From: Cellulosimicrobium arenosum
Lineage (GTDB): Bacteria > Actinomycetota > Actinomycetes > Actinomycetales > Cellulomonadaceae
Assembly: GCF_014837295.1 (NCBI RefSeq)
Contig: NZ_JACYHB010000007.1
Span: 1 to 64,000 of the forward strand
Direction of reading: 5' to 3'
Length of the DNA stretch: 64,000 nt
Shown here: piece by piece, positions 50,834-58,513 of the stretch
Position numbering within the stretch: the stretch's first letter is position 1
How the letters are laid out: every line of letters starts with the position of its first letter
The notes under the pieces: generated by a model
The model's database searches: none
Seen by the model: the letters and a program-made list of their open reading frames with translations, nothing else
What the model was told of the DNA's origin: nothing
Made by a program: the position numbers and the translations under genes

Positions 50834-51865
50834 ATGCGTGGTGGCAAGTTCGCAGTGTCGCTGGCCGTGGCCGGCGTCGTCGTAGCAGGAACCTCGGCCT
50901 GCGGGCAGTCCGGGACCGACGGCGGGGACTCCCCGGGCGGGCAGGGGGCGGAGGGCCTGACCGAGGTGACCGTCACCCTCAACTGGGTGCCCTACGGGGA
51001 GCACGCCCCGTTCTACTACGGGGTCGAGCAGGGGATCTTTGAGGACGAGGGCATCGACCTGACGATCCAGCCGGGCAACGGTTCCGGGAACACGGTGCAG
51101 CAGGTCGCCCAGCAGAACACCGACTTCGGGTGGGCCGACACGCCGCCCCTGGCGAACGCGATCACGTCCGGCATGCCGGTGCGCAGCGTCGGCGTCTTCC
51201 TCCAGACCGGGCCCAGCTCGGTCGAGTTCTTCGCCGACCAGGGCATCACCGAGCCCGCCGACCTCGTGGGCAAGACCGTGGGCGGGACCCCCGGCGACGC
51301 CATGTACGGCACGTTTCCCGCGTGGCTCGAGATCAACGGGGTCGACCCCGCGGACGTGACCGTGGTCAACGTCGACGCCGCGGGCAAGATCGCCGCGCTC
51401 ATCGAGGGCAAGGTCGACGCGATCCAGGGGTTCTACCACGACCAGGCGCCCACGATCGAGAACCAGACCGGCGAGGAGGTCGACGCGCTGCCGTTCGCCG
51501 ACTTCGGCATGAACCTGCTGGGCACGGGACTGGTGGCCAACGAGTCGCTCATCGCCGACGACCCGGACCTGGTCGAGGCGATGGTGCGCGCGACGTCGCG
51601 ATCGTTCCTCGAGGCGTCGGAGAACCAGGAGGCCGCGGTCACCGCGATGGCGGAGGGCGCCGAGCAGGCCCCGGACGAGAGCGTCATGGCCGCCCAGCTC
51701 GAGACGACGGTCGACCTGCTCGACCTCGACAACGCCCCGGCCCCCGGCGTCAACACCGAGCAGCAGTGGACGGACACGCTGACGTTCCTCGCGGACAACA
51801 CGGACTTCGACGGAGCCGTCGCGCCCACCGACTACTGGGACGCGTCCTTCGGGGAGGACCTGTGA
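50834..51865 (+). CDS. NMT1/THI5-like ABC substrate-binding lipoprotein
   Basis: The 343-residue protein has a lipobox ending GTSAC and an NMT1/THI5 fold: VTLNWVPYGEHAPFYYGVEQGIFEDEGIDLTIQPGNGSGNTVQQVAQQNTDFGWADTPPL. The typical GKTVGGTPGDAMYGTF and the aromatic FYHDQAP follow. Such proteins bind aromatic or heterocyclic small molecules or sulfonates. In a sugar operon this is unexpected and may point to a glycoside aglycone or a modified sugar as ligand. AGAAGAAGGG precedes the ATG. Confidence 0.88.
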   Translation: MRGGKFAVSLAVAGVVVAGTSACGQSGTDGGDSPGGQGAEGLTEVTVTLNWVPYGEHAPFYYGVEQGIFEDEGIDLTIQPGNGSGNTVQQVAQQNTDFGWADTPPLANAITSGMPVRSVGVFLQTGPSSVEFFADQGITEPADLVGKTVGGTPGDAMYGTFPAWLEINGVDPADVTVVNVDAAGKIAALIEGKVDAIQGFYHDQAPTIENQTGEEVDALPFADFGMNLLGTGLVANESLIADDPDLVEAMVRATSRSFLEASENQEAAVTAMAEGAEQAPDESVMAAQLETTVDLLDLDNAPAPGVNTEQQWTDTLTFLADNTDFDGAVAPTDYWDASFGEDL

Positions 51866-52680
51866 CGACGGCGGCCGCGCTCGAGGCGTCAGGACCCGCG
51901 GTCGACACCGAACCGATCATCGAGGTCTCGAACCTCTCGATGCGGTTCAGGTCGAAGCGGTCCGAGACGCTCGCGCTCGACGACGTCTCGCTGTCGGTCA
52001 TGCCGGGCGAGTTCGTCACGATCGCGGGACCGTCGGGCTGCGGCAAGTCGACGCTGCTGAAGATCATCGCCGGCCTCACGCTCGTCACCGACGGCGAGGT
52101 CCGCCTCTACGGCGAGCGGGTCACCCGGCCGCAGCGCGAGATCGGGTTCGCGTTCCAGCGGTCCGCGCTGCTCGAGTGGCGCGGCGTGCGCAAGAACATC
52201 CTGCTCCAGGCCGAGATGCGCGGGATGGATCGGCGGCACGCGGAGGAGCGGGCCGAGCACCTGATCGAGCTGACCGGGCTCACCGGCTTCGAGAAGGCGC
52301 TCCCGCACGAGCTGTCCGGTGGCATGCAGCAGCGCGTCGCGCTGTGCCGTGCGCTCCTGCACGAGCCCCGCGTGCTCCTCATGGACGAGCCGTTCGGTGC
52401 GCTGGACGCGCTGACGCGCGAGCAGATGAACATCGAGATGAACCGGATCTGGCGCGAGACGGGCACGACCGTCGTCCTCGTCACCCACTCCGTCCCGGAG
52501 GCGGTGTTCCTGGGCAGCCGGATCGTGGTCATGAGCCCACGGCCCGGTCGCATCGTGGAGACGCTCGTGCCGGGGCTTCCGGACGAGCGCGAGTACAGCA
52601 CGACCCTCACCGACCCGCGCTTCACCACGGCCGCGGAGCGGCTGCGCGACCTGCTCGGTGCGAGCCACGTCGCCGAGTGA
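51862..52680 (+). CDS. ABC transporter ATP-binding protein, NitT/TauT type
   Basis: The predicted 272-residue protein has Walker A GPSGCGKST (about 55-63), Q-loop GFAFQRSALLEWRGVRKN, signature LSGGMQQR, Walker B VLLMDEPFGALD, and H-loop LVTHSVPEA. It is fully intact. The GTG overlaps the binding-protein stop (GTGA). It completes the importer with the permease and binding protein. Confidence 0.92.
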   Translation: MTTAAALEASGPAVDTEPIIEVSNLSMRFRSKRSETLALDDVSLSVMPGEFVTIAGPSGCGKSTLLKIIAGLTLVTDGEVRLYGERVTRPQREIGFAFQRSALLEWRGVRKNILLQAEMRGMDRRHAEERAEHLIELTGLTGFEKALPHELSGGMQQRVALCRALLHEPRVLLMDEPFGALDALTREQMNIEMNRIWRETGTTVVLVTHSVPEAVFLGSRIVVMSPRPGRIVETLVPGLPDEREYSTTLTDPRFTTAAERLRDLLGASHVAE

Positions 52681-52741
52681 CCGGCGACGGCGGGTACGGC
52701 AGGTGCGTGAGGGACGACACGAGGAGCAGGAGGACGACGGC

Positions 52742-53818
52742 ATGAGCACGGACCGCCTCGGCGTCGGAGTCGTGGGCATGGGCGGTATCGCCACGATGCA
52801 CGCGCGGGCGCTGCGTGAGCTGGGGGAGCGCGTGCGGCTGGTGGCCTACAGCGGCGGGGCCGGTCCCGCGCGCGAGGAGGCGCTCGCGGGCTGGCCCGCG
52901 GCGCACCTCGCGCCGCAGGAGGTGATCTCCCATCCCGAGGTCGACGTCGTGGCGGTCTGCTCGCCGAGCGGGACGCACGCGGAGCTGGCGCTCGCGGCCC
53001 TCGAGGCGGGGCGGCACGTCGTCGTCGAGAAGCCGCTCGCGCTGGACGTGGGAGACGCGCTGCGCGTCGCCGAAGCCGCCCGGGAGCGGGGCCTGATGGT
53101 CTCGACGATCTCCCAGCGGCGCTTCGAGCCCGAGCACGTCGCGCTCAAGAGAGCCGTGGACACGGGGGCACTCGGGGAGGTCCGGCTCGCGACGACGCAC
53201 GTCCACTGGTTCCGGGACGACGACTACTACCGCGCGGCCGGGTGGCGGTCCACGACGGCGCAGGGCGGGGGGTCGTTGATGAACCAGGGCGTGCACAACC
53301 TCGACCTGCTCCGTTGGCTGTGCGGCCCGGTCGACTCCGTGACCGCGCAGCACGGGACGCTCGGGCACGCGATGGAGGCCGAGGACACGACGGTCGCCAC
53401 CGTGCGGTTCACGTCCGGTGCGCTCGGGGTCGTCACGACGACGACGACGACACCGCCCGGCTTCCCGGCCACGATCACGCTGCTCGGCGCGCGGGGGGCC
53501 GTGGAGCTCGGCCAGGGCGACGTGCTCCGGTGGGACGTCCCCGGCGTCCCGGCGCCGGGCTCGGGAGCGATCGCGAGCGGAGCGGCCGACCCCCTCGCGA
53601 TCGGCCACGCGGGCCACCTCGCCCAGTGGCGGCAGATCGTCACGGCGCTCGACTCGGCGTCGCCGGTCCCGGTGGGCATCGACGACGCCGTCGAGACCGT
53701 CCGCCTCCTGTGCGCGATCTACGCGGCGGCCGAGACCGGCGCGACGGTCCGTCCGTCCGAGCTGGCCACGCCGTCCCGCCAGATCCAGGACCGATCGTTG
53801 CGAACGATTGCAGAATGA
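52742..53818 (+). CDS. Gfo/Idh/MocA family oxidoreductase
   Basis: The predicted 358-residue protein has the Rossmann motif GVVGMGGIATMHA (about 9-21), CSPSGTHAELA, and the catalytic EKPLA (about 96-100). The second domain has GGGSLMNQGVHNLDLLRWL, with the His-x-x-Asp motif. Family members oxidise sugars, including glycosides at C3, with NAD. AGGAGG precedes the ATG. It is the last gene of the TIM-barrel/ABC operon. Its final codons contain the upstream operator of the uxu genes (53799-53812). Confidence 0.87.
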   Translation: MSTDRLGVGVVGMGGIATMHARALRELGERVRLVAYSGGAGPAREEALAGWPAAHLAPQEVISHPEVDVVAVCSPSGTHAELALAALEAGRHVVVEKPLALDVGDALRVAEAARERGLMVSTISQRRFEPEHVALKRAVDTGALGEVRLATTHVHWFRDDDYYRAAGWRSTTAQGGGSLMNQGVHNLDLLRWLCGPVDSVTAQHGTLGHAMEAEDTTVATVRFTSGALGVVTTTTTTPPGFPATITLLGARGAVELGQGDVLRWDVPGVPAPGSGAIASGAADPLAIGHAGHLAQWRQIVTALDSASPVPVGIDDAVETVRLLCAIYAAAETGATVRPSELATPSRQIQDRSLRTIAE

Positions 53819-53868
53819 CCCAAGATCACCGCTCTGAACGGGAGCGATAGAGGCTACAATCGTTCGCA
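53799..53868 (+). promoter_or_regulatory. Paired LacI operators and promoter of lacI-uxuB-uxuA
   Basis: TGCGAACGATTGCA (53799-53812) lies inside the end of the Gfo/Idh gene. TACAATCGTTCGCA (53855-53868), the same motif inverted, overlaps the -10 TACAAT (53855-53860). Centres are 56 bp apart, identical to the uxaC pair at 42949-43018. This fixes the regulon: uxaC, uxuB and uxuA. Confidence 0.85.
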
Positions 53869-53938
53869 GATCTGCGCTCGGACATCCCGCGGCGCCAGAG
53901 CATTGTCCCACCAGAACCCGCCGTCCGAGGAGAGTGCC

Positions 53939-55051
53939 GTGGTCACAGCCCGTGACGTCGCCCGAGAGATCGGGGTGTCGGTCTCGACGGTCTCGCGTGC
54001 GCTCGCCGAGCCCGACCGGGTGGCGACCGAGACGCGCGACCGTGTCGTCGCCGCGGCGTCCCGGCTCGGCTACCGGCCGAATCGGGCGGCGAGCGGTCTC
54101 CGGGCCGGACGGACCGGGGCCCTGGGCCTCGTCGTCCCCGACCTCGAGAACCCCTACTTCGCGTCGATCACCAAGGGAGTGCAGGCGCGCGCCCGGCGGA
54201 CGGGCCACGCGGTGTTCGTCGTCGATGCCGGGGAGGACCCGGTGCTCGAGCCCGAGCTCGTCGCGGGGCTGCGGTCGCAGACGGACGGGCTCGTGCTGTG
54301 CTCCCCGCGCGCCGTCGTCGCCGACCTCGAGGCCGCGCGCGACGCACCCGTCGTGCTGGTGAACCTCCGCATCGACGACGTCCCCTCGGTGTCGACGGAC
54401 GACACGCGCGGTGTCGTGCTCGCGGTCGAGCACCTGCGCGCGCTCGGGCACCGGCGGGTCGCCTACGTCGGCGGCCCGGAGCGGTCGTGGTCGGACGGGC
54501 GCCGACGCGCGGGCCTCGAGCTCGCGCAGTCCCGCTGTCCCGACGTCGAGACGGTCGCCCTGGGCGCGTTCCGTCCGCGGGTCGAGGGCGGACGGGCCGC
54601 CGCCGACCTCGTCGTCGCGTCCGGCGCGACCGCGGTGCTCGCCTACAACGACCTGGTCGCGCTGGGTCTCGTCGCCCGGCTGCGCGAGCGCGGCGTGTCC
54701 GTCCCCGAGGACCTCAGCGTGGTCGGCTTCGACGACACGTTCGTCGCGACCCTCTCCTCGCCGCCGCTCACGACCGTCCGGACGGACCTCGCACAGCTCG
54801 GCGCGCGCGCCGTCGACCGCCTCCTCGCTGCGCTCGACGCGCGGCGTCCCACCCGTTCCACGCGAGCGTCGGACGACCACGCCGTCGACGGCACCGGCCG
54901 TCGTGCCCACGACGGCGCCGACGGCCCGACGGACGAGCTCCCCGTCGAGCTCGTCGTCCGCGGCTCGACGACCGTCCCGCGCGTCCTCGCCTCGACCACG
55001 GTGCCCTCCGGGGCACACCGCCCCACCACCGACCCGCAGGAGGCCGTGTGA
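53939..55051 (+). CDS. LacI family regulator of glucuronate genes (UxuR-like role)
   Basis: The predicted 370-residue protein has the HTH TARDVAREIGVSVSTVSRALAEPDRVATETRDRV at the very N-terminus (about 2-36), and a sensor domain with LGLVVPDLENPYFASITKGVQ, AVEHLRALGHRRVAYVGGP, and VVGFDDTFVATLSSPPLTTVRTD. A disordered acidic insert lies near residues 310-335. GTG 53939 with GAGGAG upstream is preferred over a TTG 36 bases earlier. It probably senses fructuronate or a related uronate. The GTGA overlap with uxuB couples them. Confidence 0.88.
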   Translation: MVTARDVAREIGVSVSTVSRALAEPDRVATETRDRVVAAASRLGYRPNRAASGLRAGRTGALGLVVPDLENPYFASITKGVQARARRTGHAVFVVDAGEDPVLEPELVAGLRSQTDGLVLCSPRAVVADLEAARDAPVVLVNLRIDDVPSVSTDDTRGVVLAVEHLRALGHRRVAYVGGPERSWSDGRRRAGLELAQSRCPDVETVALGAFRPRVEGGRAAADLVVASGATAVLAYNDLVALGLVARLRERGVSVPEDLSVVGFDDTFVATLSSPPLTTVRTDLAQLGARAVDRLLAALDARRPTRSTRASDDHAVDGTGRRAHDGADGPTDELPVELVVRGSTTVPRVLASTTVPSGAHRPTTDPQEAV

Positions 55052-56589
55052 CCGCCCCGACCGCCACCCCCACCGACGTGCCGACCGCGGACGCCCGCCT
55101 GCACCGGGACGCACCGCCGCCGGGACTGCCCGCGCCGGTCCGCCCCACGCAGGTCGGGATCGTGCACCTCGGCATCGGCGCGTTCCACCGCGCGCACCAG
55201 GCGGTCGTGACGGAGGAGGCCGCGCTCGCCACGGGCGACGTGCTCTGGGGCATCCTCGGCGTGACGCAGCGCTCCGGGTCCGTCCGCGACCAGCTGCGCC
55301 CGCAGGGCGGCGTCTACACCGTCCTCACGGTCGGGCCCGACGGCGCGAGCGCGCGCGTCGTGGGGTCCGTGACGGACGTCGCGTGGCCGGCCGAGGAGAC
55401 GCCGCGCGTCCTCGCGACGCTCGCCGCGCCGACGACGCACGTCGTGACGCTCACCGTCACCGAGAAGGGCTACTCGCGCGGGGCCGACGGCGGCCTCGAC
55501 GTCGGGTCCGTGCGCGCGGACCTCGACGCCCTCGCCCGCGAGGAGCGGGTCGCGGAGCCCGGCGACGGGGCGGCGGCGGCGAGCGCCGTCGGGCTCCTCG
55601 TCCGCGGGCTCGCGGCCCGCCGTCGGGCCGGGGGAGCACCTCTCACGGTGCTGAGCTGCGACAACGTCGCCGACAACGGCCGTGTCCTCGCCGCGCTCGT
55701 GGGCCAGGCCGTGGACGCAGCCCTGCCCGGCGCGGACGGCGACGACCTGCGGGCCTGGCTCGCGGCGTCGGTCACCTTCCCGTGCTCCATGGTCGACCGC
55801 ATCGTCCCCGCGACGACGACCGCCCAGCGCGACGAGGTCGAGGCGCTGCTCGGCGCGCGCGACGAGGGCCTCGTCGTCGCCGAGCCCTTCCTCCAGTGGG
55901 TGGTCGAGGACCGATTCGCCGGGCCGCGGCCGGCGTGGGAGCGGGGCGGGGCGACGTTCACGGACGACGTCGCGCCGTACGAGCGGGCCAAGCTCCGCCT
56001 GCTCAACGGCGCGCACTCGCTCCTCGCGTACGCGGGCTCGCTCGCGGGGTACGCCACGATCGCCGAGGCCGTCGCCGACCCCGTGCTCGCGGCCCGCGCC
56101 CGCGCCCTGCAGGGGGACGCGATCGCGACGCTCGACGCGCCGGACGGCATCGACCTCGCGACGTACGCCGAGCAGCTCCTCGAGCGGTTCGCGAACCCCG
56201 CGACCGGGCACACGACGCGCCAGGTCGCGATGGACGGGACCCAGAAGATCCCGTTCCGGTGGGGTGGGACGCTCGCCGACCGCCTCGCGGACCGGTCCGC
56301 GGGCGGGGATCCGCCCACGGGCGTCGTCACGGCGCTCGCGGCGTGGGCAGGGTTCGTCGTCGAGGAGGTCCGGGCCGGACGCCCGGTCGACGACCCGCGC
56401 GCGGAGGAGCTGCGTGCGCTCGTGGAGTCCGCGGACGACGACGGCGCCGCGGTCCGTGCGCTCGTGCGGCTGCCAGGACTCCTGCCGGGGATCCGTCCGG
56501 ACACCGACGGCCGGGACCCGCTCGACCAGCTCGCCGATGCGGTCGCCGCCGATCTCGTCGCCGCCACGCGTGCCGGGGTGACGTCGTGA
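55048..56589 (+). CDS. uxuB: Mannitol dehydrogenase family protein, fructuronate reductase
   Basis: The predicted 513-residue protein has the N-terminal Rossmann motif GIVHLGIGAFHRAHQA (about 37-52) and LTVTEKGYSRG. The NCDN-type motif reads LSCDNVADNG, VDRIVPATT follows, and the C-terminal catalytic Lys lies in APYERAKLRLLNGAHSLLAYAG. It reduces D-fructuronate to D-mannonate with NADH. Between its LacI regulator and uxuA, and co-regulated with uxaC, the substrate is well supported over mannitol. Confidence 0.9.
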   Translation: MTAPTATPTDVPTADARLHRDAPPPGLPAPVRPTQVGIVHLGIGAFHRAHQAVVTEEAALATGDVLWGILGVTQRSGSVRDQLRPQGGVYTVLTVGPDGASARVVGSVTDVAWPAEETPRVLATLAAPTTHVVTLTVTEKGYSRGADGGLDVGSVRADLDALAREERVAEPGDGAAAASAVGLLVRGLAARRRAGGAPLTVLSCDNVADNGRVLAALVGQAVDAALPGADGDDLRAWLAASVTFPCSMVDRIVPATTTAQRDEVEALLGARDEGLVVAEPFLQWVVEDRFAGPRPAWERGGATFTDDVAPYERAKLRLLNGAHSLLAYAGSLAGYATIAEAVADPVLAARARALQGDAIATLDAPDGIDLATYAEQLLERFANPATGHTTRQVAMDGTQKIPFRWGGTLADRLADRSAGGDPPTGVVTALAAWAGFVVEEVRAGRPVDDPRAEELRALVESADDDGAAVRALVRLPGLLPGIRPDTDGRDPLDQLADAVAADLVAATRAGVTS

Positions 56590-57707
56590 AGATGGGCTTC
56601 CGGTGGTACGGGGACGGGAACGACACCGTCACGCTCGACCACGTCCGTCAGATCCCGGGCGTCGAGACGATCGTGTGGAGCCTGCACGACAAGCAGGCCG
56701 GCGAGGCGTGGGCGCAGGCGGAGATCGACGCCGAGGTCGCGCGGATCACGGGGTTGTCGGACGAGGCTCGTGCTCGGGGCGTGACGCGGACGTTCGACGC
56801 CGAGGTCGTGGAGTCCGTCAACGTCCACGAGTCGATCAAGCTCGGCCGCACGGTGCTGGGCATGGGCCGGGACGAGGCGATCGAGAACTACGTCACGACC
56901 ATCCGGCGCCTCGGCCGCGCCGGGGTGAAGGTCGTCTGCTACAACTTCATGCCGGTCTTCGACTGGCTGCGCACGGACCTGTGGCGCCCGCTGCCCGACG
57001 GCTCGACGGCGCTGTTCTTCGAGCAGGCCGTGGTGGACGCGACGTCGCCCGAGAGCCTCGTCGCGGACATGGAGGCGAAGACCCACGGGCTCACGCTGCC
57101 GGGCTGGGAGCCGGAGCGGCTCGCGAGCCTCTCCGAGCTCAGCGCCGCGTACGAGGGCGTGACGCACGAGGACCTGTACGAGCACTACCGGTACTTCCTG
57201 GACGCCGTGATCCCCGCGTGCGAGGAGGCCGGCGTCCGGCTCGGCGTGCATCCCGACGACCCGCCGTTCGACGTGTTCGGCTGGCCGCGCGTCGTCTCGA
57301 CCAAGGAGGACCTCGCGCGCGTCCTGGCACTGCACCCGAGTCCCCACCACGGGCTCACGCTGTGCCTCGGCAGCTTCTCCGCGAACCCTGCGCACGACGC
57401 CGTCGACGCCGTGCGCACGTTCATGGACCGGATCCACTTCACGCACGTGCGCAACATCAAGCACCTCGGCGGCGGGGACTTCACCGAGGTCGCGCACCGG
57501 GCGTGCGAGGGCAGCGTCGACACGACCGGCATCATGAAGGCCTACGCGGAGGCCGGCTACCAGGGGTACGTCCGACCGGACCACGGGCGCCACCTGTGGG
57601 ACGAGAACACGACGAACAGGCCCCGCCCCGGGTACGGGCTCTACGACCGGGCGCTCGGGGTGCAGTATCTCCTCGGGGCGTGGGACGCCTTCCGCTACGA
57701 CGCGTGA
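56586..57707 (+). CDS. uxuA: Mannonate dehydratase
   Basis: The predicted 373-residue TIM-barrel protein starts KMGFRWYGDGNDTVTLDHVRQIPGVETIVWSLHD and contains VVCYNFMPVFDWLRTDL, GVRLGVHPDDPPFDVFGWPRVV and HFTHVRNIKHLGGGDF. The ending GYVRPDHGRHLWDENTTNRPRPGYGLYDRALGVQYLLGAW is the UxuA signature with the metal Asp/His. It dehydrates D-mannonate to 2-keto-3-deoxy-gluconate. The GTG overlaps the uxuB stop (GTGA). The KDG kinase and aldolase needed next are not in the window. Confidence 0.94.
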   Translation: MKMGFRWYGDGNDTVTLDHVRQIPGVETIVWSLHDKQAGEAWAQAEIDAEVARITGLSDEARARGVTRTFDAEVVESVNVHESIKLGRTVLGMGRDEAIENYVTTIRRLGRAGVKVVCYNFMPVFDWLRTDLWRPLPDGSTALFFEQAVVDATSPESLVADMEAKTHGLTLPGWEPERLASLSELSAAYEGVTHEDLYEHYRYFLDAVIPACEEAGVRLGVHPDDPPFDVFGWPRVVSTKEDLARVLALHPSPHHGLTLCLGSFSANPAHDAVDAVRTFMDRIHFTHVRNIKHLGGGDFTEVAHRACEGSVDTTGIMKAYAEAGYQGYVRPDHGRHLWDENTTNRPRPGYGLYDRALGVQYLLGAWDAFRYDA

Positions 57708-57826
57708 GCCGCTCGCCGCGACGCACGCCGGTGGCTCCCAGCAGGTCCGCCGCGCCGTGCGCCGTCGTGCGCCGGTCGACGACGTCCGTGCGCCACGAGC
57801 CCTGATCGCGCTGCGACGATGGGAGC

Positions 57827-58495
57827 ATGACCTCCGCATCCCGGGCACTCGTCCTCGCCGGTCGCGGCCGGTACGAGGACCCCTGGCACGACCACGCGGC
57901 GACGTCCCACGTCGTGGCCCTCCTGCTCGCCGAGGAGGCTCTGGACGTCCAGGTGCGCGGGACGGTCCCGGGCGCGTTCGCCGACCTGCGCGCGTTCGAC
58001 CTCGTGGTCGTCAACGCCGGTCGCGGCCGGCCGGACCCGGCGTTCGACGGCGACGACGCCGCGTGGGCACCCGCGCACGCGGCAGTCCGCGCCTACGCCG
58101 CGGACGGCGGAGCGCTGCTCGGGCTGCACCAGGCGGCCAACACGTTCGCGGACGACCCGCACTGGCCGGATCTCCTCGGGGGCCGCTGGGTCCCGGGGAC
58201 CTCGTGGCACCCGCCGCAGGACGTCGCGACGTTCACCGCCGCCGGCGACCACCCCGTGACGGACGGGCTCGGACCCGTCGTGGCCGACGACGAGCGGTAC
58301 CTCGACCTCGTCGTCGACCCGGGTTCGCGCGTGCTGCTCACCGCGCACCACGACGGCTCCGACCACCCCGTCGCCTGGGTCAGCGGCGGAGCGCGCGCGG
58401 TCTACGACGGGTTGGGCCACGGTGTCGAGTCGTACGGCTCGGCGTCGCGCCGCGAGCTCCTGCGCCGCGAGGTCGACTGGTTGCTCGCTCGCTGA
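57827..58495 (+). CDS. ThuA-like protein
   Basis: The 222-residue protein has the ThuA glutamine-amidotransferase-like fold: RALVLAGRGRYEDPWHDH, AFDLVVVNAGRG, GALLGLHQAANTFADDPHWPDLLGGRW and HPVTDGLGPVVADDERYLDL. It closes with HPVAWVSGGARAVYDGLGHGVESY. ThuA proteins are tied to trehalose/3-keto-sugar use in rhizobia and often neighbour Gfo/Idh genes, as here. The enzyme activity is not proven. It is convergent with the Gfo/Idh gene; its stop lies in a shared hairpin. Confidence 0.85.
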   Translation: MTSASRALVLAGRGRYEDPWHDHAATSHVVALLLAEEALDVQVRGTVPGAFADLRAFDLVVVNAGRGRPDPAFDGDDAAWAPAHAAVRAYAADGGALLGLHQAANTFADDPHWPDLLGGRWVPGTSWHPPQDVATFTAAGDHPVTDGLGPVVADDERYLDLVVDPGSRVLLTAHHDGSDHPVAWVSGGARAVYDGLGHGVESYGSASRRELLRREVDWLLAR

Positions 58496-58513
58496 CCGGG
58501 CGGGTCAGCGAGC
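58487..58513. terminator. Shared hairpin formed by the ends of two converging genes
   Basis: GCTCGCTGACC (58487-58497) pairs with GGTCAGCGAGC (58503-58513), 11 perfect pairs with a 5-base loop. The left arm carries the ThuA-like gene's TGA (58493-58495) and the right arm carries the Gfo/Idh stop (58505-58507). Confidence 0.7.

Noticed and set aside
48932-52680. Thiamine-precursor (HMP) transport operon
   Set aside because: The binding protein type allows it, but I see no THI-box-like leader and no thiamine gene. The coupled genes are sugar enzymes under a LacI-type operator.
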